A stretch of 64,000 nucleotides of DNA from Aradus depressus (GCA_963662175.1 OY759218.1:4270001-4334000); one strand, 5' to 3'. Positions 42,831 to 54,219 are shown, numbered from the stretch's first letter. Numbers and translations: made by a program. Notes: generated from the sequence alone by a model not told the origin.

Positions 42831-44020
42831 GTATAGTGGAAGTTATTAATTTTTCATTATTCGTTATTCTGAAATTTGCCCAAGTTGGAGGTAAATGTGA
42901 GCGAAATAATGGTTTTCCATGGGAGGAGCTTCTATTAGTTACGTAACATGAAATGTAACAAACTCCAATAACTCCTGCATATTTCTTCACTGACTCCTTA
43001 TATAACTTGTTCATTTTTTTCTTATTATTTTCTTTTGAGAAGCAAAGAAATCCAGTTTCATTATATTTAAAATGTTCAAAGTACAAAATTAATAATACTG
43101 TTGGAGGGATCTTGGATCTGAGGGGGGTAGAGAAGAAATTCTTTGATCAGTAAACCATATCATGATTCGGGCCCCCCTCAAGAGTTCGAATGTGGAGAAT
43201 TTTTATTTTCTTTTAGTCGAGACCAAAAGCTTACAATTCTTGGTCCTTGTTCGGTTACTTTAAACCTTTGGATCTTAAACTTTTTGCGGTCACACCTCCC
43301 TTTGGAAGGATCTTATTATGTGCAATATAAAAAAGAATAAAATACAAATACAAAAAAGTTCTTTGCGCGTGGTTACGGATGCATAAATCAAATGCCGTTC
43401 TAGATAGAAGAAAAATGTTTTATACAAATTTGGTAGGTACTGAAATACATTTTCTACAAAAAATATTATAAATATTAACCTCATAATTTAAATGGGACCA
43501 CCGTTATCAAGACTTTTCGGTGAAATTGTGAATTTTTGTAAAAATGTGAGCTTCCGGTGGCATGTTTTAAAAATGTCCGAAAATTTTCTTAACATTCATG
43601 AAATAGTCTTTTATAATATAGAGCAAAATAGTAGGATTCTGGCTAACAATGCACTTCTACTATACTTTTGAAAAGCTTGCATATTTCAGGTCCTGATGTA
43701 AAAAGAATGCGTACTGAGTGAAATGAAAACAAGCACAAGCAATGAAACAGTTTCGTGAAAATAAAACCTGTAAAATATATATTTCTAGTGAAAGTTGAGA
43801 GAAGAGAGAGCTCTGTCGTGTGAAGAAGGAAACAGACTTTAGTTAGCCCATTTTAGTTTCGTGTGAATATGGAGACCTAGCAATTTTATATTATCTTTAA
43901 ATGACATAGAAAGAGTACCAACAGCTAACCACGGTTTTATATTTGATAATTGAATAATACATTTTGAAGTATAATTGAATGATAATTTTTGGAGTAAAAA
44001 AAATTTGAGAAGCCATCTTT
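42830..44020. other. No recognised gene
   Basis: Frames at 42662-42946, 43143-43340 and on the minus strand 42736-43086 have no family resemblance. The stretch 43740-43900 is purine-rich. Confidence 0.4.
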
Positions 44021-44339
44021 TTAACCTTTAACTATCGAGGTGAAAAATTATACACTACTGCGATGTGGGGTCCGCGGGACCCCAGCTTTGTTTTTCGCTT
44101 AAAGCAAACAAACTCAACTCACAACTTGAAATTAATTTTAATGAGCTAAAAATAACTTATAGCGGGTGACCATCCCATCCCCTGCCACTACCAACAAACC
44201 CCAAAAGACAATCTCACCCACTCCCATCCCCCGCCGTGGACCCGTCCCCATGCCTTCCCGCCGATGTACACTCCCTACTCCGTTAATTTCCCCCGCCCTT
44301 AAGAAGACCACGCTGCCGGAGAGAAAGGGCGGCAGCCAT

Positions 44340-45330
44340 TCAACACATGATCGCCGAGGCTGCCCTAGCTTCAAAAATGGGTAAGGCCAGTCAGCGGAAA
44401 GTCAATAACGGCGTTCAACGCCTCATTGAGCTGCTGGCGGCCTCCTTAATCAGGCAGCTTGAGACCGAGTCGAGGGCCCGGGTTTCTTCGGAGATCCTGG
44501 AGGCATTTCGACCTGAAGTAATGGCGGAGGCCATCGCCATTAGGCTGAATGGACCAAAGGCACCGGCCCCAAAGCTCTGCTCAGTTGGTCGCAGGGCTGA
44601 GGCTGTACCAGCCTCAACCTCAACCTCCTCTACTACTCTTGCCGCCCCCACGAAGCCCAACACCCAGTCTGCAGTCGAAACCGCAAAAAGGGAAAGCTGG
44701 AGGAAGTTCATTGAGGACGAGAGCAGCAAAAACCCGTGGGGGATCCCCTAACGGGTTGCCACCGGCAGGCTCAAAGCGGTCGATGTCCTGAAGGAGGCCT
44801 TCCCGGCGGATAACCCGGAGGAAGATACACCCAGCCAGCATGACATCAGTTTGCATCTCGTACACTGCCGGATACGGAGGATGCGCCTGATTGGGATGTG
44901 ATCGATTTGGATTTGGCGGTTGGGAAGCAGAAGAGTGGCGGCGCCCCTGGGAGTGATCTCATAGACGCGGCCATAATCAAGAAAGCTCTCCCGGCCATCA
45001 GGCCAGATCTGATGCACCTGTACAATGTCTGCTTGAGGCGGGGCCACTTCCCGAGAGCACGGAAACGGGCGATTGTTTGCACGTTTCTCAAGCCTGGGGA
45101 CAGGGACCCTGCTTTGGCAGCGAGTTATAGACCAATCAGCCTCCTTCCCGTGCTCGGTAAGGTGCTAGAGACTCTCATCCTCAACAGAATTCGCGCCCAG
45201 GTTCATGCCTACGTGTCCCGTCGGCAGTACGGTTGCCTGAGGGGTAGGTCCACTGAGGACGCCTTGAGGAGGCTAAGGGCGGATGTGGAGGAAGACGGGG
45301 GCAGGCGGACGGGTGAGGAAACTAATTCCC
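44340..45330 (+). pseudogene. R1-like reverse transcriptase N-terminal half
   Basis: The main frame 44898-45350 reads GKQKSGGAPGSDLIDAAIIK, then LYNVCLRRGHFPRARKRA, FLKPGDRDPALAASYRPISL, LPVLGKVLETLILNRI and QYGCLRGRSTEDALRRLRAD. These are the fingers and start of the palm of an R1/TRAS-like polymerase. 44347-44751 in another frame lies upstream and is a basic, Ala-rich piece that may be the linker after the endonuclease. The active-site YADD part is missing because the sequence stops at about 45325. It is GC-rich, unlike everything around it. Confidence 0.75.
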
Positions 45331-45545
45331 ATAAAAATTATCTGAGATGAATTTCTTTTTGAGGATTTTAATAAAGTAACACTTTTCAATAAAACGTATT
45401 TTGTATTAATTAAACGTACTTATTTCAATCACAGATAATTTTTAAAATAATACAAGACATAAATCACATTATCATCACAGAATTGACATATAAAAATAGA
45501 GAAAACAAAAATAAAACCGAATAAAAGCTAAATCTAACAAAACTC

Positions 45546-45764
45546 TCATGAATAAATTAACAATTTTTGCACCAACGAATTGAACAGCTTGGTGTACATT
45601 GCACGCAGGTTCTTCTGAGTCGCTACTTTGTTCGCAGCTCGTGTCATGTTCACAAAATTTTCGCTATCTTCAATATTAGATATTGTGCAATTTTCCCGCT
45701 TCTGTCTGTCAATATCCTGTAATATCGGTTCGGCAAAGTCTGGATCATCAATTCTAAACATCAC
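45546..45764 (-). CDS. Unrecognised 72-codon frame inside the piggyBac element
   Basis: MMFRIDDPDFAEPILQDIDR begins a mainly hydrophilic, helical-looking sequence ending near the right end of the element. It could be a remnant of the element's own gene. I see no DDE or cysteine-rich C-terminal motif, so no function is assigned. Confidence 0.2.
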   Translation of the reverse strand: MMFRIDDPDFAEPILQDIDRQKRENCTISNIEDSENFVNMTRAANKVATQKNLRAMYTKLFNSLVQKLLIYS

Positions 45765-45949
45765 GATTGTGAGACATTGTAAATTGTTGCTAAAAGATGT
45801 AAAAACTACGTAACGTTTGTCTCGATGTGAGGTCTAACAGAGTTTGTATGTACTCGATAAACCAAAATGGTGAAAAACCGCCTAGCAACAGCGTTTTGAA
45901 AACCGCTTGGTTTTTTTTAGACCCCACAGCGATAGTTAAAGGTTAATGT

Positions 45950-46300
45950 TTAAGACCTTTTAGATATTGATTCATTCAAAGAAGTTGGATTTTTTAACAG
46001 GGCGTGTAATTTCTTTCCATTCTGATGTATACATTTCATCAGTTATATTCTGAGCTTCGACTCTGTGAAACCTTCCAGGTAGATAGATAAGTAACTCGAT
46101 AATGTCTGACATCCAACCGATTTCTAGTTTTGGTCTTTATGCTGACAAGAGTTGAAAACCAGATTTGCAGAGATAGGTTGTCGCAAATGAGATTAAAGCT
46201 GAAAGGGTTTTCTGTGTCAAACAGGGTAAGCAGCCATTTCAGAGCTCCAAGACTCATCAAGATTTTGATTGAAGACTTTTTAGGAAAACTTTGTCCTGCA
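45950..46300. other. No recognised feature
   Basis: The minus-strand frame 46260-46039 has no recognised motif. Confidence 0.4.
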
Positions 46301-46304
46301 GCTC

Positions 46305-46350
46305 AATAATAATATTTATTTCTGTTAAATCAGAACATGATAATTTTGCA
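46305..46350 (-). mobile_element. Non-LTR 3' tail fragment
   Basis: On the minus strand TTAACAGAAATAAATATTAT with a following TTATTG matches the GGAAATAAATATTATTATT tails at 27.77 and 62.67 kb. Confidence 0.4.
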
Positions 46351-46469
46351 CAAAACAAAATTACTTATAAATTAATTATATACAATTAAATCAGAATATT
46401 AAAAAATATAAGATGATAATAATTATTTGAAAAAAAAAAAAAAAAAATAGAAGATAAATTAATAAAAAA

Positions 46470-47085
46470 AAGTCGTCGGTGAATTACCGATAATGTACTT
46501 CCCCAGAACGAATTAATCAATTAACTTTTCGTCCCCCCTTCAAAACCAGTCGACCGACCGTTTGAATAATATTCAATAGTTGACTTACATAGCGCCTCCA
46601 AGATCCTCTTATTATATTTTGTGTCGATGCCCCTCCCCAGAACCCCCCTCTTTCCTTCGGTCGAGATGTCCTAATTGGGTTTTCACTTTAAATATGAAAT
46701 TTCATGTCGATACATTCATCACATCGGCAGTTATTGGGGTTTTTAAGTTGAGCCCCCTCTGATCCCCCCCCCCCCCCCTCCACCCTGCCGATTCAGCTGA
46801 CAATTAATAAGCGTCGTCCTTTTGGGCTTTTGAATTCACATGAAATTTTTTGTCGATACATTCATTCTATCGACAGTTATTAGAGTTCTTGAGTTAAGCC
46901 TCTTCCCTAATACCCCATTCCTCTTTGGCTGATTTGGCTGAAAATATGTTTTTCCTTATGGAGTTTTTTGTCACGCATAAAAAATTTAGTGTTGATACAT
47001 TCATTTTAACAGGAGTTATCGTAGTAGTCACACAGATTTTTTTTTTCATTTTTGGAGTCAGGCGGTAGGGAAACATGATTACAAA
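46470..47085 (-). repeat. TR140 element, near-complete but without hairpin
   Basis: Starts AATGTACTTCCCCAGAACGA, with cores near 46622, 46706, 46850 and 46992 and a C run near 46766-46780. The closing hairpin has been lost after GGAAACATGATTAC. Confidence 0.68.
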
Positions 47086-47249
47086 ACAAAAAATTTTTTT
47101 ATTATTGTTATTTTATTATTTTTGAACAATGAGAAAAAAATTCCATTTCCGAGTAGAGGTTTTTTTTTGAACATAAACATTATTAGTTGGTTGGAATATT
47201 TAATATTTACTTTCGTAAAAATAATTTTAAAAAATGGATGTATTGTCAC

Positions 47250-47440
47250 GAAATTTTATAAACACCTATTCGAAAACCCTAATAACCGCCAATGACTGCC
47301 AATATAAAGAATCTATTGATACAAAATTTAGTATGAGGATTGGATATTAGCGCGAACTGTCGACTGGTTTTGGAAGGAGGACGAAAAGTTAATTGATTAA
47401 TTCGTTCTGGGGAAGTACATTGTCTGTATTATTTCGAATC
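47250..47440 (+). repeat. TR140 right end
   Basis: One damaged core (AAGAATCTATTGATACAAAA) and the end AATTCGTTCTGGGGAAGTAC. Confidence 0.62.
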
Positions 47441-47599
47441 GTCCGAGCAGAATTTTGATGAGGTACATGACGAAATAGTGCTAATAAAGGGCCCCGGCCT
47501 AATCCGTCCGCCCCTGCACAGAATTATTTTAACGGAAATATCGGTTTTATCCCCTGAATCTATTATGTAGCATTATCAGGATACCACCGATTATTTGCG

Positions 47600-48090
47600 A
47601 GATAATCGGGTTTATAATAAATAAATGAGGTTGCGAGAAGCCGCCACCAGAGACAGTAGCAGCACTATCCAGAGGCTCTACTTGGGTCTAGAGAGAAATA
47701 GTTCAACTTTTAGCGGATGCTCCCTAATTGAAGACGTCCGGGCAGGTGCAGCTTGTTTAAACAATATCAAAAGGCAGGAAGATTCTGGAAAGGGAAGTTC
47801 GAAGCTCCGCCCAATATGACGTCGACAAACAACGTGAGCCAATGAACAGCCAGATGCTACCGGTTTTCCCCCACCATAGGGCGCGAGGAGAGCTCTGAAA
47901 AGTCGTGTAAAGATGGGCAGTCTTGCGACAGACACTGGGCCGAATCCACGTCAGTCTCAGTGCCGATTTATATAGTAATTTATTCAAAGTCAAAATGTGA
48001 TTACAGTTTAATCTCATGATTAGTCTTGCGACAGACACTGGGCAGAATCCACGTCAGTCTCAGTGCCGATTTTATCTAGAACTCTTTCTA
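47600..48090. promoter_or_regulatory. GC-richer promoter-like block with 48-bp direct repeat
   Basis: The interval 47630-47960 is GC-rich for this window. It has CCAAT-type words (GAGCCAATGAACAGCC) and TGACGTC, an ATF/CREB-type site. A 48-bp segment with GTCTTGCGACAGACACTGGG and CCACGTCAGTCTCAGTGCCG is present twice (about 47920 and 48022). It could be a promoter or an LTR remnant of an unrecognised element; no coding region can be linked to it. Confidence 0.25.
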
Positions 48091-48094
48091 AGTC

Positions 48095-49000
48095 CAAAAA
48101 TGAAATCATGCAAGTGCTTTGTATAGGAGTAGTGAGTTTTCAATTCTCTCATATGGTTCAGTATTGAACGTATTTGAGGACATCCGGACAATTACACCCA
48201 TTTGGGGTTGGAATGATCACATCCTTTGTTTATCGGAGACGCTAGAAGAGATATACCATATCGACATCCCAGGACATCATCCGCCTACTGATTTCAACAC
48301 AACACTCCAAGGAATGTGGAATTCAACAAATAAGGTTTCATTTCTTAAACATTTATTTACTGCCAATAGAGTCATATAAGGAATCAGTGATGTCCTTCAG
48401 ACAGATTTTAAACTGTCACCTTTCGCCCATCAGGCTTCAATATTAAATTAATTTGTTTAAGTTCATTAATGTTAACTGTACAATTTCTATAATTATTTTT
48501 CTATTCAATGTTCAATTTTATATTATAATAAATATGTTTTCATTTTAATTTTCGTTTCATTCACCCAGACGTTATGCATGCTACTCCAGGGTGGTCAAAT
48601 GTAATTAACAAAGAGTTAGTTACAAGTGACCCCCATCAAATATCTTGAAGCTACTCTGATATTGAGGAAATGGAAGGTTATTCAGGCAATATTTCGTTTT
48701 AAAGTCGCGATATATTTTAATATTTATTCAATTAACTTTTGCTCGTTAAATCAATATTCAATTTTTTTTAATAATCCACTAATATTCTATTTCCCCGGTA
48801 GCAGGTAGGTTTCAATTAATTATCTATTTATACTAATTTTCATCATTTTCGCAAAGTCAGGAATCCTTGTACTTTTGCCCTTTATATGTAGTTGATATTC
48901 GACTAGCCCCGGAAGAAACGAAATCACGTTGAATCGCTCAGTTTGCGATTTGACAACAGTGGGAGTGAAAATAGATTTTGCTCAGTTGTTCTATCAAAGA
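48095..49000. other. No recognised gene
   Basis: The 86-codon frame 48119-48379 lacks an ATG start and has no known motif. The rest is AT-rich. Confidence 0.4.
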
Positions 49001-49004
49001 AAAT

Positions 49005-50105
49005 TTTCTGTGAATCACCGCCGTACTTCCTAGTAAATTAATCAATTACGTTTTCGCTCTCCCTCCAAAGCCAGGAAAAAGTCCGCAGGGGCCAGGTCTG
49101 TTGAGTACGGAGGCTGAGGGATTACGGCCAAGGCGTTTTGTGCAATAATCGCGAATGATCGTCGCAGAATGAACAGGCGCGTTGTCATGGTGCAGCACCC
49201 ACTCCCCACTTCGCCACAGCTCAGGTCTCTTCCTCCTCACAGCCTCGCGCAAATGTCTAAGGGTTTCAAGGTCACAAAAACGATTAATTGACTCATCTCG
49301 TGGGAGAAATTCCTAATAATCAACACCCTTAAGTCGAAGAAAACAATGAGCATGACCTTGACATTTGATTTGACTTCTTTGAACCTCTTATTCTACTCAT
49401 GACACCGTGATTGACTCCGACATTCATCCCCAAAAGCCTCTTGCAACATCTGAAAAGTTTCTCTAAACGTTTTACCCAACTTCACACAAAACTTGGCACA
49501 AACGCTTTGCTCTTTTTTTCAAAATTCACTTGACAAAACATCACAAAATAGCCAAACACGAAAACTTGTTGACGATACTTCAGAACAAAGTAGGTTGTAG
49601 AGAATCTTCAAAAACAGCTGAGCTCAGAAAGTACTCACAACAACTAATGCTGCCAACCGTACGGCTCTCCGCCCCTCCGTTAGCGCGCAATCCCAAAAAG
49701 TCCTGGAACGTTTTGATCACCCCTCGTATTTGAGTCGAGTCGCCCTTTTCTGGTCCCTTCTCTCCTTCAACCGATTCAGCGGAAAAATAATAGACGCCAT
49801 CCATATGGGATTTCGAATTTAATTATAAAATTTCATATTGATATATTCATTCTATCGGGGGTTATTGGGATTTTTGAGTTGTACCCCTCTCTGATCCCCC
49901 TTTGGCCGATTTAGCTGAAATGCTATAGGTGTCGTCCTTAGAGGGTTCTGCTTTCACCTGTGAAATGTGTCGATACATTCATTCTATCGGGGGTTATTGT
50001 GTTTTATAGACGAACAGGAAATGTTTTTTTTTTTAATTTTTGGAATCAGGGGGTCGGAAACATGAAATTTCGCTGAAAGAGTACGAGACGGGATAAGATC
50101 CATGT
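49005..50105 (-). repeat. TR140 element interrupted by mariner
   Basis: The end segment 49008-49073 (GAATCACCGCCGTACTTCCT ... CTCTCCCTCCAAAGCC) and the units 49730-50105 (cores near 49838 and 49970, GTCGGAAACATGAAATTTCG at the end) lie on either side of a truncated mariner copy. The hairpin is missing. Confidence 0.6.
49060..49728 (-). pseudogene. mariner transposon, 3'-truncated
   Basis: The inverted repeat GTCCTGGAACGTTTTGATCA with CCCCTCGTA at the right (49699-49728) marks the 5' end of this minus-strand element. The transposase relic reads RKRPELWRSGEWVLHHDNAP and VHSATIIRDY, with the second catalytic aspartate in HHDNAP. N-terminal pieces are scattered near 49510-49300 with stops. The 3' third is gone. 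Confidence 0.75.
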
Positions 50106-50109
50106 ATTT

Positions 50110-50450
50110 TTTAAATAAAATATCGGTGTTTTTAGGGCTTCTCTGTTATGATTGTTGTTTACTTTTCACCGGTATTTCTTCCAGAGGTGTCTTCAACTTG
50201 GTTTGACAATATTTCGTTACATTTCTACATCCCTTCTATATATCTATCTAGTAATATCGTTATCGGAAAATCGATCGAAGCGCCTCTACCGGCACCTGCT
50301 TGAAAGTCAATAAGAAGGAAACCTATTTATTTAAAAAGGCTGGTTATCCCAATTCTCATCATACCTTTTTATATTCAATAATTCTTCTATTTTTTTTTCC
50401 TTATAGGTCTCTTCTTCCAATTTAATGATATTTCATTATTTATTTTTTCA
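50110..50450. other. No recognised feature
   Basis: AT-rich sequence between a TR140 copy and the Penelope-like 3' end. Confidence 0.4.
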
Positions 50451-50454
50451 TCAT

Positions 50455-51500
50455 AAATTTACATCAAACAGTTTCGGGCCTTGCCCATTATCAATGACTG
50501 AAAATAACAATTATGATATCATTATAACATTAATAACAACCACCCTCCTATTTACAGGATTCATTATTAATTGTAACATTCTATTATAAAATATAAATAA
50601 AAAAAATTAAAAATAAATAAAATTGTAACGGATACAAAATTTTATTAAAACATTTTTTTCATAAAAATTATAATTGATTTACAGTTATGGTAATAAGTAC
50701 TATTTTTTAAATTTCTTGAATTACAAACATTTATCTTACCTTCCCATTTATTCATCATGAAAGCTCATTCTTATGTAATTTTTGACTTCCATAAAAAGTT
50801 TTTCAAATATAATTACGTACGTTATTAATATGAGAATTTATTCGTGTAACTTTTTCTTTTTTATGTGCTAAAATAATAATCACACATATTAGAAATTTCT
50901 TAATTATATAAAAATGTTTTTTTTTTAACCAATTTATTTTTTATAACAATTCTTTTATAATCTAATATCAGTACCTTTATGGGTTCCTCCATCTTCGACT
51001 AGCGTGACAAGTCATTCGATATATCCCTACTTACTATTTTTAATTGCAGTTCATCTTAAATCGATTTATTTTTCCATTTTATGTACTTATAGTTTTATAT
51101 TACTGATGATATTCGCAAAATGGTTGCCAATATTACCCGTATCCTTCTTAAAATTAACAGTATGCTTTCTTTTTTTGTTAATGAATATCGTCTCTTTCGT
51201 TTTTCGGTTAGTTTTGTTTGCTACCTTGTCTAATATTTTAGTATTGTCAAAATAGAATTTGTGTTGGTAGGTAATACTGTGGTTTGCTAACGCTGTTTTA
51301 TTTTTGTTTTTGGGTTGTTTACAATCTGATATGTGCTGTTTTATTCTGTATTTTAATCTTTTACCGCTTTCTCCTATGTAAATTTTCGAGCAGTCTTAAC
51401 ATTATATTTGATATACAATACCCATTCTGTCAACGGTATTTATTTCATCTTTCATATTGGTCAAATAGTTGTTCACCTTATTGTCATTAGAAAGACCCAG
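50455..51500 (-). pseudogene. Penelope-like element: GIY-YIG endonuclease end and hammerhead-like motif
   Basis: On the minus strand, 51450-51090 reads CSKIYIGESGKRLKYRIKQH, ISDCKQPKNKNKTALANHSI, TYQHKFYFDNTKILDK and NRKTKETIFINKKRKHTV. The YIG, R-x-K-x-R-x-x-Q-H and TALANH...H-x-F-x-F-D pattern is the endonuclease domain at the C-terminus of Penelope-like proteins. The invariant glutamate region appears as KETIFI. Downstream, at 50497-50462, is TTGATAATGGGCAAGGCCCG followed by AAACTGTTTGATG, a hammerhead-like motif with a good stem II. The reverse transcriptase part is not present. Confidence 0.7.
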
Positions 51501-51639
51501 TTTCAGGTTCCCATGGTCATTTTATATGAAATACATACATAAAAAATAGAAAAATTATTTATTTTTAAAAGAAACTCTCCTTACACAAAATATCAAAGAT
51601 TTTTTATATTCATTCATTTTTATTAAAATGAACATAAAA

Positions 51640-51905
51640 AATGTATTCGGTGAAAGCGGGAATGTACTGACGTAGCACGAATTAATTAACTACGTTTTCG
51701 CTCTCCTGATAGACCCTATCCACCATCTAGCCTAAAAATATTTAGTTGATTTATATAGAGGCTTCTGAATCCTCAAACTAAATTTTGTGTCGATACATTC
51801 ATCACATGAGCTCCCTTCCTTTCCTTCGTCCGATTTGGCTAAAAATTAATAGCTGTCGTTCTTATGTGGTTTTGAATGAACATATGATATCTCGTAACTT
51901 TACAT
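51640..51905 (-). repeat. TR140 fragment, start end
   Basis: GCGGGAATGTACTGACGTAG then one core (TGTGTCGATACATTCATCAC); interrupted by R1-like sequence from about 51950. Confidence 0.58.
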
Positions 51906-51949
51906 TAATTCTAAATATTCCTGTGTTCAACATCACCCATCTTCATCTT

Positions 51950-52790
51950 TGTGGAGGGAGTTTGAGATCTGGGAAATGCTTATGTGAGGCTATGGCGGGC
52001 CGGGGGCGACCACTGGTCGACCAACGAGTGGCGATCGGTGGTCGCCCCAGCCAGTCACACAACATTTTTCTGTTCTCGCCAGGAGCCGACAAACCGGCTG
52101 AACACTGTGTAACCGGTCTCCGTCACCAGCTGCCGCAAATCCAGTCCCAGGCATGATCTGGTCCTGCGAATCAACTCCACCCAGGCCTGGTCATATATCG
52201 GGCTATCGAGGACTACATGTTCTGCAGTCTCGTTGCCCCCACATGAACAGTTTGGGTTGTTCTTCCTCCTAAAGGAGAAGAGTTTGGAGTAAAACTCTCC
52301 GTGACCTGATAATATCTGGTGCAACCAGTGGTCAGGCTGACCAGGAGTCGAGGCGTACTCGGACATGCGGAAAGTATGAGTAAGTAGTTCGGCCATCCAA
52401 GCTTCGTGACCATCGTTGTTGCCATTTTCCCACTATCCATTCCATTTTCCTTGGAACGCTCTGGTGTGGACTGTCCGCTTGAGCTTGATGGCGCTTTACC
52501 AGTTGCTTATATCGTCAATGGCGGCTTGTGCACGATACAGTGACATGACTATCAGCTTGTATCGTGACTATGAGGTCGTAGGCTATTGCTTTATATCCAC
52601 GATTCTCGAGGTCACGGAGCAATCCGTCAAAGCGTATGTTCCAGAGTATTGGTCCTAGGATCGAGCCCTGAGGACAGCCTCTGATGACGTCAACTGTAGT
52701 ATGGGTATACGTCTCGTTTATGACGATAGCTTAACGCTTAGTCGCGTGAGGATGGCGGGCCACCAGGCTCAATCGAAAGCCGACGTTATA
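51950..52790 (-). pseudogene. R1-like polymerase and C-terminal region relic
   Basis: Minus strand near 52680-52560 reads GCPQGSILGPILWNIRFDGL and LENRGYKAIAYDLIVTIQAD, where the YADD box has become AYD-L. Then 52396-52055 gives WLHQILSGHGEFYSKLFSFR, CSCGGNETAEHVVLDSPIYD and WVELIRRTRSC. These are the palm and the C-terminal HGxF...C-x-C-x4-ETAEHVVL region of an R1-type element. The sequence between is out of frame. Confidence 0.75.
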
Positions 52791-52794
52791 TTGA

Positions 52795-52949
52795 AGAAGA
52801 TATTACATTAATTCTATCGGGAGTTATGTTCACAAACACACAGATAATTTTTTCTTTCTTTTTTGGAATCAGAACTTCGGAAAACAATGCCGTTGAAAAC
52901 TCAGCATGGAATATACATAACTTCTGTTTAACTTGGTTAGATGGGGAAG
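52795..52949 (-). repeat. TR140 hairpin end, cut by a hAT insertion
   Basis: TTCTATCGGGAGTTATGTTC, then GGAAAACAATGCCGTTGAAA and TTAACTTGGTTAGATGGGGA. The hairpin's last bases reappear after the hAT element as TGGGGAAGTAG at 53522. Confidence 0.62.
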
Positions 52950-53521
52950 CAGTGCCGGATTAAGCCAGCGAGAGGCCTGTAGCAAATTCTCTCAAGAGGC
53001 CCTTGGTTTGCTTTAGGTTGTCAAGTTTAGGGTATTAAATAAAACAAAACTGTTACAAATAAACTTTTCTGGATTTAATATGGGCAAATTTAGAGATAAC
53101 ACTTTCAATATCGACTTCTTTAAGCAAATCATGCTCTATATTCATCAAAGTGAGATGATTAAGACTTTTTTGGCCCATCGTGATCCTTAACTCATTTTTA
53201 ATACGTTTTAATGTTGAAAAAGAACGTTCGCCACTGCAGTTAGTGATCGTGAGAGACATATAACTGCGCAAGGCAATTTCTACGTTTGGGAAACACGATT
53301 CTAAAGAATTATTTAATAAAAGTTTATAAAATTGCAGTTCCAATCGAGTCGAAATCGAGTTTTAGATTTTCAGGTGGGAGTAAAGCATAGCTTCGCGCTT
53401 AAGGCATGCAAAATATTTTTACGCTCCTATCTAAATTGATATTTTTTTTGGAGCGCGGGGCCCCCCAATTCGCGGGGCCCGTAGCATTTGCTACTCTTGC
53501 TACGTGGCTAATCCGGCACTG
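52950..53521 (-). mobile_element. hAT transposon, internally deleted, with 8-bp target duplication
   Basis: Terminal repeats CAGTGCCGGATTAAGCC (52950) and GGCTAATCCGGCACTG (to 53521) are flanked by TGGGGAAG on both sides (52942-52949 and 53522-53529), the 8-bp duplication expected of hAT. Inside, 53343-53053 codes on the minus strand for the hAT C-terminal dimerisation domain: ALRSYMSLTITNCSGERSFS, TLKRIKNELRITMGQKSLNH and LTLMNIEHDLL. The ERSFSxLKxIKNxLR signature is clear. The catalytic domain is missing, so it depends on another transposase. Confidence 0.88.
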
Positions 53522-53529
53522 TGGGGAAG

Positions 53530-54110
53530 TAGATTGAAATAGAGGTACTCTTTACACTTGATACAGTAAACGAATAGCCGTCTTTGTAAATTGATCGTGG
53601 GGCCCCAATGGCTTGGGGGCCTGAGGTTAAGCCTCATAGTGGATCCGCCATGTTTTCATCCCTACAGTGGAGGTAAAAGAAATGTTTAAGTTCTCTCTTT
53701 AAAATGTTCTAGGTAGGCCACTGAAGATGTAAGGATGGGAATCTTTGAGAGATGTAAGGGCAATACTATGGACGTACGACTGGAAGGTGGAATTGAGTTA
53801 AGAACAAAGATCAAAGAAACTAGGACTGTCAGTAATTGTTTATGAGGCCAGGGGAGGGCTTCTAGGAACTTCTCTGCTAGCGAACCTCTCTTCCTGAGGT
53901 CCCTCCCATCCATAACCCCTCTCTCCCTAAGCTTGACGCAATATGTTCCAATAATTGTTGTTATCATTTACAGCAGGTATGGCAAACTTTTTAGGTTGGG
54001 GCCATGGGGAAATATTGAGACGGTACGCAAGCCAAACTAAATAGAAAATAACACCGACAATTTTTACTGGATTAAAAAAAAATTATATATATAATATATT
54101 ATTACAGCTT
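53530..54110. other. No recognised gene
   Basis: A hAT-like end (GGTATGGCAAACTTTTTAGG, near 53975) may mark another small DNA element, but no partner end is seen. The minus-strand frame 53967-53686 has no known motif. Confidence 0.35.
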
Positions 54111-54114
54111 CACT

Positions 54115-54200
54115 TCTCCTATTTATTTTTTGCCTTCTCAAAAAATTACAATTACAAACGTTTCAGGAATCACTTCCATTATCAGTATCTGAAATAGGTT
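54115..54200 (-). ncRNA. Hammerhead-like motif, degenerate
   Basis: Minus strand 54193-54160 reads ACTGATAATGGAAGTGATTC then CTGAAACGTTTG. It keeps GAAACGTT and a GGAA/TTCC stem II, but the core is CTGATAA. Confidence 0.3.
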
Positions 54201-54219
54201 TTACAAATGTTTTACAATA

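Larger units (their letters stand above)
44021..45946. mobile_element. piggyBac-type element with retroelement cargo
   Basis: TTAA at 44021-44024 and 45943-45946 flank terminal inverted repeats CCTTTAACTATCG (44025-44037) and CGATAGTTAAAGG (45930-45942). Next inside, both ends have the shared ..GTGGGGTC words. The TTAA duplication and CCYTTTA-type ends are hallmarks of piggyBac transposons. No transposase catalytic region is recognisable, so the copy is non-autonomous. Its middle is filled by GC-rich R1-like coding sequence. Confidence 0.78.

Noticed and set aside
42655..43340. Several 60-116 codon frames on both strands
   Set aside because: Partly antisense to the R1-like relic; the rest has no family resemblance.
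48119..48379. 86-codon frame next to the promoter-like block
   Set aside because: It begins at TTG rather than ATG and shows no domain or splice site tying it to the upstream block.
51004..51490. Hydrophobic plus-strand frames (83 and 68 codons)
   Set aside because: They are antisense to the GIY-YIG remnant; the lysine/asparagine-rich minus strand gives false hydrophobic frames.
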